A stretch of DNA of 64,000 nt from Ziziphus jujuba (taxonomy: Eukaryota; Streptophyta; Magnoliopsida; Rosales; Rhamnaceae): positions 12,474,501-12,538,500 of the forward strand of contig NC_083388.1 of NCBI RefSeq assembly GCF_031755915.1, given 5' to 3'. Below the pieces are notes generated by a model. It saw nothing but the letters and a program-made list of their open reading frames with translations, did not search any database and had not been told where the DNA came from. Below, one piece after another: positions 32,797 to 44,399 of this stretch. How positions within the stretch are numbered: the first letter of the stretch is position 1; each line of letters starts with the position of its first letter. The position numbers and the translations under genes were made by a program.

Positions 32797-34015
32797 TTGG
32801 ATTACCGACGATTTTCATCGATAATTATTGATGAACCATCAGTAATCAATTTTGTTTGTAGTTTTCTCACTATTTCCAAACTTTTTATGGATTTTTTTGT
32901 TCAAGATCATTAATAAAGTTATATTTAGCATGTTCTTGGTGGAAACATACATTATCGAAATTGTCGGATTGAATTGTGGTGATTTACTTTGAAAAAATTG
33001 GACAAATGTAAATCACAGATGGCCTATCGGTAATTACCGATGAAAACCGTCAGTAATTATTCCAGCAAGTACATAGAAACCTATATTGGATTACCAACAG
33101 TTTTCATCAGTAATTACTGATAGGCCATCGATAATCAACTCTGTTTGTAATTTCCTCACTTTTTCCAAACCTTTTGCAGATTCTTTTGTTCAAGATTATT
33201 AATAAAGTTATATTTAGCACGCTTTTTGTGGAAACACACATTATCGAATTTGTCGGATTGAATTGTGGTGATTTTCTTTGAAAAAATTAGACAAATGTAA
33301 ATTACTAATGGCCCATCGGTAATTACAGATGAAAACCGTTGGGTATTTTTCCAGCAAGTACATGGAAACCTATATTGGATTATCAATGGTTTGCATCGAT
33401 AATTACTAATGGACCATCAGTAATCAACTTTGTTTGTAATTTTCTCACTTTTTCCAAACTTTTTGTGGATTCATTTGTTCAGGATCATTAATAAAGTTAT
33501 ATTTATCATGTTCTTAGTGGAAACACACATTATCGAAGTTGTCAGATTGAATTGTGATGATTGCTTTGACAAAATTGGACAAATGTAAAGTACCGAGGCC
33601 CATCAGTAATTATCAATGAAAACCGTCGGTAATTTTTCTAGCATACATGGAGACCTATATTGGATTACCGACAGTTTTCATTGGTAATACCAATGGGCCA
33701 TCGGTAATCAACTTTATTTGTCATTTTCTCACTTTTCCAAACCTTTTGTAGATTCTTTTATTCACCATCATTAATAAAGTTATATTAAGCATGTTCATGG
33801 TGGAAACACATATTATCAATGGGCATATCACCACACATTATCGAAGTTGTCGGATTGAATTGTGGTGATTTGCTTTGAAAAAGTAGGACAAATAGAAATT
33901 ACCGATGGCCCATCGGTAATTTTTTTTAGCAACTACATGAAGACTATATTGGGTTACCGATGGTTTTATTGGTAATACCAATAGCCCATCGATAATTGTC
34001 GATTCTCAAATTTTT
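32797..34015. repeat. Tandem array, 289-bp units with ACCGATGG motifs
   Basis: Unit starts (TTGGATTACCGAC-like) lie at 32797, 33086, 33375, 33660 and 33949, spacing 289, 289, 285 and 289; the last unit is partial. Each unit has a fold-back segment near its start (ACCGA-GTTTTCATCGGTAAT... with ...GGCCCATCGGTAAT), a conserved middle (ATTAATAAAGTTATATTTAGCATG, GAAACACACATTATCG, TCGGATTGAATTGTGGTGATTT) and a second fold-back near its end. A lone motif set recurs at 34180-34215. The arrangement resembles subterminal repeats of another CACTA-like element, but no transposase is present. Confidence 0.8.
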
Positions 34016-34219
34016 CAGTTCAAGTCACCACACTTCAATACAAATCCAATGATAATGGGAATGTGAACGAAAAAAATGCTTAATACAATTTTATGTAAAG
34101 TTTAATATAATTATTAAGATTAGATAACACAAAAAGTGTGCAAATAAAGTAAAAAAAATCCTAATTTACTTTATTACCGATGGACCATCGGTATTACCGA
34201 TTTTGTGCCGTCAGTAATT

Positions 34220-35150
34220 TCCAATTCTTTTATTTTTTCATTTCGAATCATTACAATTCAATACACCTACTTTTATAATGTGTATTTGTGCCAAAATGAT
34301 CATAGATAAACCAATCATTGCAGCTACAACTCTTGCTACAACAAGAGCTTCTCTGCAAGCATACCAAAAATACATGGTAAATCAAAAATATAAGAAAAAT
34401 GGATGTATATTCTCAACAAATAGCATACATCACAGGTTTTATCAAAGCTGTCGACTAATGTTCATAAGAAAATACAAGCCGATTTGCAACTACTAAGTCA
34501 TTATTACACCAAAGCTAAAAGTGAATTGATTTGAGAATACTACTATGATGAAGTAATCTTTAAAAGAATATAACTAGGGCATGTCCATGCAATCAAGGAA
34601 TAGAATTAATTTCTGAATGGTTCCATTATCTATTCTAGTTTCCTTTATACAAGTGCACTGGCTTACTTCTTTTTCCACCTAAAATGTCATGCCGACTGGT
34701 AGCATGCATGTGTATATTATTGTGTGTGATTGTTTTATGAAAGTCCCATGCCACTAATTTCAATAATGGGGAATTTTTTTTATGAAAGTTTCGACAGGTA
34801 TTTCCGATAAGCCTGTTGGAAATTTTTTATGTTAATTTTTTGTTTTTATATAATATTCCAAATGTTATTACAATTATTTTTATATTATGTATGACATCAT
34901 AAAAATATTTTTATATTTTTTTATGAAAAAATATTTTAAAAAATATTTTTATTAAATTTTTATTTTAATAATGGGGAAACAAAAAACAGCGCCCCCGCCT
35001 TATTTTTGGTTGGGGAATCCCATCCCACCCTAATAAAATCGAGTTATGGAGCGGGTATGGGGGTTTTTTCAGGGGGCGGGATGGGGTGCTAGAGAGGCTG
35101 CCCCAGCCCGATTGGCCCGTTTGTTACCATTCCTATTTTCACATTGATAC
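34220..35150. other. AT-rich DNA with a GC-rich repeat remnant at 34985-35125
   Basis: No gene. A short frame at 34278-34496 has no recognisable product. The segment 34985-35125 (GCGCCCCCGCC ... GGGGGCGGGATGGGG ... CCCGTTTGTTACCATTCC) stands out by its GC content and resembles decayed termini of GGGGCGGG-type hAT non-autonomous elements common in plants. No TSD was found. Confidence 0.35.
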
Positions 35151-36875
35151 CAAGATCAAGGACCATAATATCTTAAAAAAATTTTAACCCAAAAAATCAT
35201 CAAATTGTGGCAGAGCCAAACCAACCAAGAAAGATAGAACAATGAAAGTCTTAAAAGAAAAAGATACTCTTGGCAATTAAAAGCTTATTGCTAAAAGAAC
35301 AAACCATCAAGGTGACTATGGAATTACAAGTCCATGGTCCTTTCCTTCTCCTAAGCATCCATCTGCAAAATCAAATAAAGAATTTGCTAGATTCACGAAT
35401 ATATTTGAAACGCTTAAATGAAGTATGATATTTTACAACAATATTTTTTGCAAGAACAAGCTCCATATGGCCTAAGCACAGCATATTAGCATGATAATGC
35501 AACAAAGGATGAGAAAAATTTTCAGCTGGCAAACTTAGATATGAAGAATAAAATTGTCTTCTAAATTAAATTCAAAGGACAAGTCATAACCCAATAAATT
35601 ATAGGCAACTTGATAAAATTTAAATGAAATTGGCATTTAAAAAAGACATTAATAAATATTATATTAACTATATATGGTGCATTCGAGTTAAAGTTAAATG
35701 AGTATATTAGCAAGAATTTTGAAATTTTCTAAGTTCGTGCAGTATAATTTTCTAAGTTTTCTAAATTAACTATATATGGTGCTTATTGAAATTTTCTTTT
35801 CTTTTTTTGGTATATAGGAGCTTATTCAATTTTCTTTGGGGAAAAACAAGCAAAACATTCTCGTGAATACTACAAACTCTGCGAGCAACAAGAAAATGCA
35901 GATGACAACAGTAAATCATCTAAAAGAAAACAAAGTAAATAAGTATGACAACCATCATTAAGTCCAGATGTTTATTTGATGCAGCATTTCATTTACTTTT
36001 ATTGCCCAATAACCATGTTTAGCAGTTTTCACCACAGGACATCAAGTCTTCCCAATCTTTATATATTTATGCATGACAAAATAGAACCATAGTAGGAAGT
36101 ATGTGCCACTTTCTCAAGAAAGTGATTCAAGTCACTTTTGTGACCCTATAATTTCATTTGAATTTTACAAGCCACTTTTAACTTGCAGTTACTTTTTAGT
36201 TTACAAAATTCAAACAAACTCACAAACTTAGACAGTTTAATTTCGAAGTTGAATCATGCTGTCTTCTTGTATTCAAATTTAACCAACATAAACCCCATCC
36301 TATCTTCTGGCTTTTAGATCATAGTTTGAAACTTATCAAAATATCTGAACCACTAGGTGATAATCAAAAATTTAACTTAAAACATTCTTTTAAGTTTAAA
36401 ATATTTAGACATTCTTCACTTACATGAACAGCATATGGTTGGATAAATTACTTAGGTTACAGATAAAGACACCATTTTTACTCTTTCTCAAGCTTGTAAT
36501 CTAAAATCTAGCTGCTACATTATATTGTCTTAAGTTACTTACTCTTAATCTATTAGCTTTTCAATTAACACACTAAAAAAATATACTCATCGCCAACAAC
36601 CATAGGTTAAGAGGTAAAGAAATAAGTCTAAAGATGACAATCACAAAACCATAAATAGAAGACAACTAGCAGCAAATAGAGAACCTCAAACACCACATGC
36701 TTTAGATGTTAATGGTCAATGGTAAAGAGAAAACCACAATTTTACCTAAATCTTACATAGATCTAACAATTGCACTAACGTGGAGCAATATTACAAATAG
36801 AATATATGAATGTTAAAAGTATATGAGCAATTGCACAACCTAAATTTATGTCAAAACTTGATTTGAATAACTTGC
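35151..36875. other. Non-coding stretch, 3' side of the GatB remnant
   Basis: No exon recognised on either strand. The next GatB exon on the minus strand would be expected here after the GC-type donor at 36875, but I do not see it. Confidence 0.4.
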
Positions 36876-37644
36876 CTGAACCAAAGCTTTTTCTTCTATG
36901 AGTCCCTTGACAGTTCCACCTTTGACCAATAGTTTAACCAATGTCTATAAATCATTCAGGGATAAATTTAGAAATAAACAGAATCATAAGCTGTCAAAAA
37001 GGACAAAATTATCTGCCACGGCACAAAAAATAAAAAAATAAAAAATTAAGGGCTTTCGTTCTTCCTATCTGTAACTGAATTAAAACAGTAGTACACCCAG
37101 AAAGACATTTTTCAGACACAGAACCCATTAACAAATGTCTAACTGGCCCATTTACATAGCGTTGGCATCAAATGACTTGGGTAGTGTTACTATTTTGATA
37201 AATCCCCGGTGCTTATACTGCACGAACAGATAGATAGAAAATTTTTATAATGATACATTATTAGAGACTAGACTAGCTTTTTAAGTTCAATGAGAAACAA
37301 AAAGATAGAAAAGAGTTGGGGAAAGTATAGACTAGTGAACCAACCACTTCCAAACACTGCAGATACAATATTCAATTCAATGAAACAATTGAGAATATGA
37401 AGATAGCATATTGTATATCCAGTAAGCATTTAACAAACAAATGTCTACCTCTTTTCCAATTTTCCCATTAATAGTATCAGCTTGTATTGAACCTATCAAC
37501 TCAGCCAACTCCTGAGGCGTCAGCTTAATCTCATTAATAGTCAACTTTTCATTTTTCATATAGGCAGCAATATCACCCATAATCCTTGGCAGCCAATTTC
37601 ACATCTGCTCCCTTTGCAATGGTAGCATCAAAATACTTTGCAAC
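36876..37644 (-). pseudogene. GATB: GatB (Glu-tRNA(Gln) amidotransferase subunit B) two-exon remnant
   Basis: GatB works with GatA and GatC in mitochondria and chloroplasts to amidate mischarged Glu-tRNA(Gln). Two minus-strand exons of its C-terminal tail (YqeY-like) domain are present. Exon A (37449-37644) encodes [15 protein letters not shown] and then [28 protein letters not shown] and GKIGKE. Exon B (36876-36944) encodes KLLVKGGTVKGLIEEKALVQ. The intron between (36945-37448) has GT-AG ends and joins the exons in phase. The next donor reads CAG/GCAAGT, a GC-type donor. Between KLAA and IMGD two bases are missing compared with the expected codons, causing a frameshift. Upstream catalytic-domain exons and the last exon are not found. 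It is an intron-containing duplicated fragment, not a retrocopy. Confidence 0.75.
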
Positions 37645-38230
37645 CTAAATATTCGTCTATCAACAGTCCATTTCAGACCATTATGTAAAGAACATGCTAT
37701 TGAAACATTATAACACAGTTATTATTTGAATATCAAGGCATATGCTTGGATGTCTCTTTGGAGTCAGATTTAAGTGAATGCCCAAAAGCACAATATTATA
37801 GGATCGATATTCATAAAATAAGTCAACACTGGAATAGATGTCATGAAATTCCAATAGGCTTAAAATGTCCTGCTAAGGGTTATTGACTCATAATCATTCA
37901 GATAAATGCATTTGGCTATAAAAGGACCATGGATGCATAATATTGTATTGAGAATTGACATATATTTTTAGAAGGAAAAGAATTAAAAAGTGATATAAAA
38001 AGCTGTTACATTCTTTCTTCAAACATAATATAAGAAAAGATGGACTATAATAAGTTGTAAACTATAGAATGATATCATGAGTTGTAAACTATAGAATGAT
38101 ATTCTTTTCATCATACAGCATTAAACATGGAAAGGCGATGACTAATTGACTATTTAACTGTGATCAAAGAAAATATATAAACTAAAAAAACCACTTAAAT
38201 GCAAATCTTACCAAATATAAAGATTACCTT
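37645..38230. other. Non-coding stretch, 5' side of the GatB remnant
   Basis: Minus-strand intron-like DNA before exon A. A direct repeat of ATGAGTTGTAAACTATAGAATGATAT-type wording occurs at 38053-38100. No exon of the GatB catalytic domain is seen. Confidence 0.35.
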
Positions 38231-38239
38231 CCGTAACTC

Positions 38240-38820
38240 ATTGCTCAGTGAGAGATTTTACAACATTCAGCATCATTTTTAGTCTCGAAGATTTGAATTC
38301 AGAGCATGCACCAAAAATCGGCGACGGTGCTGATGAATTTGATCTTTTAAACGGTATGCTTAGTTGCTGAGAAAATGTGGGAAAAGGAAAATTTTAATAA
38401 CTGCTTCTAATTCCGTTTAGGATCCAAATGGGAAAGAAACCAAAAAAATAAAAATAAAAATAAAAATTTGAGAAAACAAAATGAAAATTGGATGAGGTTG
38501 TTGTTTTAGTTGTCTCAACGAGAAGCAGAGGAATGGGAAGAGTGGTGAGAAGAAGAAGAAGAAGAAGAGGAGCAGGAAGGAGCATGGAGTTTGTTGTAGA
38601 CCTGCTCGCTGACCAGGTAGACGTCGAAGGCGGCGACTCTGGGGCCAAGATAGGGAAGGGCATGGCGGAGCTTATTGCTGAGCCTAGGATGCTTCCTTCG
38701 CTCGTCCCTCCTCTTGAAAATCTCTCCGGTAGCTGCTTTGCCATTCTCTCTCACTTTCTCTTCCTCTTTTCTTCTTGTTCCGTTCAGAAGAAAAATGGTT
38801 CTCCGGGATAGCAATTCATG
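38240..38820 (-). other. Possible 5' exon region, GC-richer, product unknown
   Basis: This patch is clearly less AT-rich than its surroundings. Overlapping frames are open on both strands (minus 38515-38814 and 38394-38744; plus 38488-38811), so the coding strand cannot be decided from openness. The minus frame reads KLRHALPYLGPRVAAFDVYL and a Ser tract encoded by a CTT/TCC-rich repeat (mirrored as an Arg tract on the plus strand). A separate minus ATG near 38255 (ATGAGTTACGGAAG followed by GTAATC) has the shape of a tiny first exon with a donor site. I do not recognise the product. It could be a promoter/5' exon region of a decayed gene. Confidence 0.3.
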
Positions 38821-39240
38821 TTGATTTTTCTTTTTTTTATATTTGAAAAAGGTAATTTGGAAATATAAAAAAATAAAAGGGTAAAATAAAAAAGATGAAA
38901 AAAGTTGGTATATTTCATTAGAGGCACTCTAAAAGGCAGGAAAAGGCACCATGTAGGCATATCTAGTCGTGATGTTTTTAGATGATGCTTCGTATAATAG
39001 TAAGGGTTAAAAAAAAACGATCAACACAGTATTGACCATCTAATGCTCGTCTAAGCACTAAATTATGCGAGCTTTTTTGTTTATAGTTTTTTTTTTAAGA
39101 TTATTTTTTAAAAAATATTAAAAAACAATTCATAAAAAATTAAAAAATAAAAATAAAAAATAAAAAATATTGTTAAAAAATAGAAACTTTTTTAAGATTA
39201 TGCTTGTTTTTTTAAGCAAAAAAAAATGAACATGATGAAT
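38821..39240. other. AT-rich intergenic DNA
   Basis: Long A/T tracts, no gene seen. Confidence 0.5.
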
Positions 39241-39267
39241 AAGAAAAAAAAAAGAGTAATAAATTAG

Positions 39268-39510
39268 AGACTACTAGCAAGTGATGCTAGTAATGCACAA
39301 TCATGGATTGCAGAAGGTTGCGATGATGATGAAAATGATGATGAGATAGAGAAGGATATGTTACCACCTAAAAAAGGTTCTAGAAATACTCAAGTTGAAA
39401 TTAGGGAGCCCGAGGAAAATGCTTTTGTATCGGATGATATGGAAAATCAGTTGGATAAAGATGTAGATATTGAATTAGATTCCAATAAAGAATTAAACAA
39501 GAGGTAGATT
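39268..39510 (+). pseudogene. Acidic C-terminal coding remnant, possibly hAT transposase
   Basis: An 80-codon open stretch without ATG reads RLLASDASNAQSWIAEGCDD, then alternating acidic runs (DENDDEIEKD), PPKKGSRNTQVEIRE, and ends DSNKELNKR before TAG 39508-39510. The S-W-I-A-E-G-D/C motif followed by an acidic tail resembles the C-terminus of plant hAT-type (DUF659/dimerisation) transposases, but no upstream catalytic part is present. The family call is inference. Confidence 0.35.
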
Positions 39511-39769
39511 ATGGTAATAGTTAAAGTATATATAAATCTAGGAATTATTAGGTACTTATAAGCTTCTAATATATATGTTTTGAAACTAATCTGTTGTTAA
39601 AAACTTGAAAACATGAATTTTCATAAATATATTATGATCAAACATGCTAATTCATGTTTATTGCACATACAAAAGTAATATAGACTTGTATATATATTAA
39701 CATTTAAAATATGAATTATTTTATTTAGTAGCCTTATAATAATTAAAATAATAATATAATTGTGAAACG

Positions 39770-39850
39770 TTTTTTTACGCCTAGGCTCATAAGGCTTAAA
39801 GCTTGACCTTGCCGCCTTATGACGATTTACGCCTTTTAGAATAGTGATTA
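39770..39850. repeat. Short GCC-rich repeat fragment
   Basis: ACGCCTAGGCTCATAAGGC...TTGCCGCCTTATGACG...ACGCCTTTTAG: words of a widespread plant dispersed repeat in which GCCTAGGC and GCCTTATG recur. Non-coding. Confidence 0.3.
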
Positions 39851-39884
39851 GAGGCGTCGAAAGAAGGGTATCCAGCTGAATTCC

Positions 39885-40375
39885 CCTTTACAAATTAGTA
39901 ATTATATTAAATTAATGGCTATTAAATAATTCTACCCTAACAAAGGACAGGTGTTTTAAATGAAATAATAAACCATCAAACTATCAGTTTATTATTTAGC
40001 ATGTTACTCAACCAAATCAAAAGTTGCCAAATAATAGATTCAAGCAACAAACAACATTATTTTGACTATTTTGCCAATTTTGCCAATTAAATTAATTTGG
40101 TATTTAATTAAATCAAATGTCAAATAAATATATAACCAATTAATTTGAAGAAGTATTTATTCTGAAATATTTTAATAATCCAATAAATTAAAAGGGCTTT
40201 TACAAATTAATAGTCATATCAAATTGATAGCTGTTAAATAATTCTATCCTAATAAAAGGACATGTGTTTTAAATGAATTATCAAACGATGAGTTTATTAT
40301 TTGGTATGTAACTCAATTAAATCAAAACTTGCCAAATAATAAATTCAACAGACTAAAATTATTTTGACTATTTCT
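39885..40375. repeat. Direct duplication, about 190-bp copies 307 bp apart
   Basis: Copy 1 (39885-40075) and copy 2 (40193-40375) share TTTACAAATTA, GCTATTAAATAATTCTA, AGGACAGGTGTTTTAAATGA, GTTTATTATTTGG and GCCAAATAATA in the same order. No coding. The region up to 40875 is AT-rich with nothing else recognisable. Confidence 0.65.
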
Positions 40376-40880
40376 ATAAAATTAAGAGTGATCAAACAAA
40401 TGCCAAGGGATATTTGCATATAATTAAGATTTCGAAGCTACCAAACTAAATGATGCCTTTTGTCCTTATGATGCATAAGTTTTCTAGTCTAAAATTTAAT
40501 AAAATTATCTTTTCAAAAATATTCCAAGTCCAATAACCTAGGCAAAAATTTTCAAGTTATTAATCAATCAAAAATTCTAAAATTATTTTCAATGAACTAC
40601 GATCAATTTGATTTTACATATGATACACAAGTAGTCTAATCCAACGGTATGTGCAGTTCAAATTTTCAAATAAATCATCTAAATTTCTAAATTTGAAAAT
40701 TTCAAAACAAGCAACACAATATTTTGTAGAACTACAAGTGCTTTATTCTTTTAAAAAGGATATGTAAGCAACTCAGCATTTGCAATTGAGTGCAACAACA
40801 AAATATTTTCGAAGCTATTTTCTTCTAAAATATTATTGAAATCGAAAGGTATCCCCTTTAGCAAAAAATTATAATTAAAA

Positions 40881-41457
40881 TGTTGTATTTTGGGCCTAAG
40901 TTTGAACGATTTGTAAATGGATTTTTGGGCCTTTATTTTTTGTTTTTGTACCCTATGGTCGATGGAGAAAATAGTGTTTTATTTTAATAAATAGTTTAAA
41001 TATTTTTGAAAATAGAGGGTTGAGAGTTTTAAGGAAATGAAACTTTGGAATGAGTGGTGGAAGAGGACATGTTCTTTGAAAACATCCTTTTCAGTTTTTA
41101 AGGTTTTACAGAGAAAAAGATTTTTGAAAATTACGTGAAAAACTCAGAGAGAAAACAGTGACAGTGGTAAAGTGAAGGTATGCAAAAGTTCGAAGGAAAG
41201 GTTTTGGAGGTGTCGTGTCCAAAATCTTGCAGCCGTTGTATCCTGGGAGATGTTCGTCACAAAATTTCTATACCAGTGGGTGTAAAACGTCTTAAGGATA
41301 CTGTGGTATCACACAAGCCTCGGTTAGACTTCTAGAAAGCAGATTAATTTAAGAAAATACAGATTCTAAATTATTTGAATATTTATGTAATTTTATTTTA
41401 CATTGTTTTATTCTATCCACATGTATTTACATATATATTCAATTATTTTTCCTGACA
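40881..41457 (+). repeat. 5' LTR of the copia element
   Basis: Starts TGTTGTATTTTGGGCC and ends CCTGACA. Aligns end to end with 47409-47979. Followed by AATCTTAAGACG rather than a standard TGGTATCAGAG site. Confidence 0.9.
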
Positions 41458-42845
41458 ATCTTAAGACGTTTTACTGATTTTTATATATGTATATATATGT
41501 GGAGATTTTATTTTTGTGTTTACTATGTGTTTCCCATTGAATGAGAAAAAAAAAATTTGGTTCATACCCCTGTGTTTGGGCATGTATATAATATATATAT
41601 AAATATTTTTTTTTTCTAATCAAAATAAATTTACCCACAAATACATGCCATGTTTTTATTTCTTGTATATGTTTTATTTTATGTCTGTGTGCTTTGGTTT
41701 TTAATAAAGAAAAAAAAAATTTCATCAAACCCGTGGGGATTAAAAAATTTTGAGCAATTAATAAATTTTTGTTTTAAATCAATTCTTTCCAAAATTGAAT
41801 TGCCCATGAATTTCTAAACGTTTTGGTGAATTTCCTGTATTTTTTATCACTGGAAAAGTGAAAAAGAGGTGGAAAAATTGAACCAGATCACCAAAACCTG
41901 TTTACCAGTAAAACGGGCCGAGAAAACCCGGTTGGAGATTGAAGACGCGTCGAAATTCGGGTTAACGGGTCGAAAAAATGGGTTTGGATAAGATTTTGGG
42001 TCAGTGGGCCTGAATTTTAAATTCGATTGGGTCTGGCCCAATTTCAAAGCTCAGCCATGCTTAGAACAGGCTACTGTTCAGTTCAGGACCAAGGCCCGAT
42101 TTAGACCCAGATCCAAGAGAAACAGCCTGTATGGAAATGGGCTTGCCATGTGTCACGATGAGAGAGCGCCACGTAGTGAGACGAAAGGCTGACAAGTGTC
42201 GCACAATGGCAAGGCGACGCGGTGCACCATAGAGATACCACGTGTCGAGAGCGTGAAGCCACATGTCGAATGGCAAATGGGGACACGTGTTGACCTATCA
42301 CATGTGACACGTGTCCGCCTTAGTGTCCACCACATGTCACCTTCTGGATACACCACGTGTCTGCCTGATGCAGGTGACACATGGAGGTCTTTGGAGGTGA
42401 CATGTGTCGGACAACAATGTACATTTTTATTTGCCACATGGCCATGCCACGTCAGCGGTGACTGCCATGTGGTGACTCCATGTCAGCAGACGGATGATGT
42501 GGCGTAGTGCCACGTCGACTATCTGATGATGTGGCATGTGCCTTGTCGGTGATTCGATGATGTGGCGGAGTGCTATGTCATCACGGTGATGATGTGGCAT
42601 GTGCCACGTCAGCCCTCAATTCCACATGGCAGCATGCCATGTCAACACAGTGACACATGTCAGTGAACAATGCCAATGAACAGTGACACGTGAACAGTGA
42701 TTTTGGGTGTATACAGTACTTTTGTGGTGTATACAGAAACCCTAAAAATCACATTTTTTGTGTTTTCCTGTTTGAAATTGCTTATAATTAGTTTGTTGAG
42801 ATAGAAAATAACAACTAATTGATTTTTGTTTTGTGTTATATAGAA
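41458..42845 (+). other. Copia leader with an ACGTG/ACATGT-rich segment
   Basis: 1.4 kb of untranslated leader. From about 42150 to 42680 it is GC-richer and built from degenerate repeats of CACGTG-, CACATGTC- and GATGTGGCATGTGCCACGTC-type words. It then passes into AACAGTGACACGTGAACAGTGA and a TGGGTGTATACAGTA / TGGTGTATACAGAAA pair (42704-42736). Long frames are open on both strands across it because stop codons are rare in such sequence; they are not genes. Confidence 0.7.
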
Positions 42846-43700
42846 ACGGCAAGTGGAGACACTAGAACTGTGCCCACTCAGACTTTTGGGATTCAGATGC
42901 TTCCTTCTGCTAGTCACGCAGAGAAACCTGAGAAGTTTAATGGAGCAAACTTCAAGAGGTGGCAGTAGAAGATGCTATTTTACTTTACCATTCTTGGACT
43001 TGCAAAGTACTTGACTGAAGATGCGCCACCCAGTAATGAAGAGAGTAATAGGGAGATACTCATGGCAGTGGATGCATGGAATAATTCAAATTATTTATGT
43101 CGGCATTATATCCTAAATGACCTATCTGATGCCCTGTATAGTGTATACTGTGGCACAAAGTCAGCTAAGGAGCTATGGGAAACACTAGACCGGAAGCACA
43201 AGATTAAGAATGCGGGTTCAGGAAAGTTTATTATAGGCCGATTCTTAGACTACATGATGGTAGATACGAAGCCATTAATGAATCAAGTATATGAGTTGCA
43301 AGTGCTAATTCAGGAAATACTTACTGAAGGGATGATCATGAATGAAACCTTACAAGTGGCTTGTATGATTGAGAAGCTATCTCCAAGTTGGAGTGACTTC
43401 AGGAATTATCAGAAGCACAAAAGAAAGGAGATGGATATGAAGGCTTTTATTAGCAAGCTTCGCATTGAAGATGATAATAGGAAGTCTGATAAAAGAGCTT
43501 CAAAGGCCATGCAGAAGGCCAATGTTGTGGAGCATGGTTAGAGCTCCAAGAATAAGAAGAAAACTAGAAAAGCTTCCAAGTTGGGGCCTAAAGGAAGAAT
43601 TTCCAAAAAGGCCACGTTTCAAGGTAGGCGTTTTAACTGTGACAAGATGGGTCACAAAGCTTCGGAATGTAGGCTGCCAAAGAGAAAGAGGAACCAGGCA
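42846..43700 (+). pseudogene. Copia gag (UBN2-type) with zinc knuckle
   Basis: The gag frame appears to start at 42846, where ACG stands in place of the expected ATG (ACG GCA AGT GGA...), followed by KPEKFNGANFKRWQ and an in-frame TAG at 42966-42968. The rest is open to 43541 (LGLAKYLTED, WNNSNYLCRHYILNDLSDAL, KELWETLDRKHK, IEKLSPSWSDFRN). After a stop a basic stretch leads to the knuckle FNCDKMGHKASECR near 43630-43675, in which the first Cys of CX2C is absent. The ORF from 42972 therefore begins inside gag. Confidence 0.85.
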
Positions 43701-44399
43701 TAAGTGATGGAGGACATCACTCGAGAGGTTGATGACATTGACCTTAGTGCTGTGATATCTGAGGTGAAATTGGTGGGATCCAATCCTAAAGAGTGATGGT
43801 TAGATACTGGTGCGACCCGCCATGTGTGTTTAGATAGGAGTATGTTCACTTCCTTAAAACCAAAGAAGAATGGGGAGAAGTTGTTCATGGGAAACTCCAC
43901 TACCCCAGAAATCCAAGGTGAGGGCAAAGTAATCCTGAAGATGACCTCGGAAAAAGAGCTGACTCTAAATAATGTATTGTATGCTCCATACATTCGCAAG
44001 AATCTGGTATCTGGATCGCTACTGAGCAAACATGGTTTTCGCTTAGTGTTTGAGTTAGATAAGTTTATTTTGTCCAAATTTAGGATGTTTGTGGGAAAGT
44101 TTGTCCAAATTTAGGATGTTTGTGGGAAAGGGATATGTAGTCAATGGTTTATTTAAACTCAATGTAATGACTGTAAAGCCAAAAGAAATGAATAAAGCTA
44201 GTACTTCTTCTGTTTACTTGCTTGAGTCTTCCATTTTGTGGCATGGTAGACTAGAACATGTTAATTTTAATTCTCTGCAGAGATTAATTAACTTAAATCA
44301 TATTCCCACGTTTGAAATTGATTGCATTCATAAGTGTGAAACTTGTGTGGAAACAAAATCAACGAAGTCATCATAGCAAACAATTGATAGAAATAATGA
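43701..44399 (+). pseudogene. Copia protease and GAG-pre-integrase
   Basis: The protease active site [10 protein letters not shown] lies at 43800-43830, behind a TGA at about 43795. [20 protein letters not shown] follows at 43968-44030. A 31-bp tandem duplication (44069-44099 and 44100-44130) then shifts the frame. GAG-pre-integrase continues with LWHGRLEHVNFNSLQRL near 44236 and the zinc-type CIHKCETCVE near 44325. Ends at TAG 44374-44376. Confidence 0.85.

Noticed and set aside
42004..42507. Overlapping open frames on both strands in the copia leader
   Set aside because: Five frames overlap in the same GC-rich repeat because stop codons are rare in ACGTG/ACATG words; none has a domain or a credible start.
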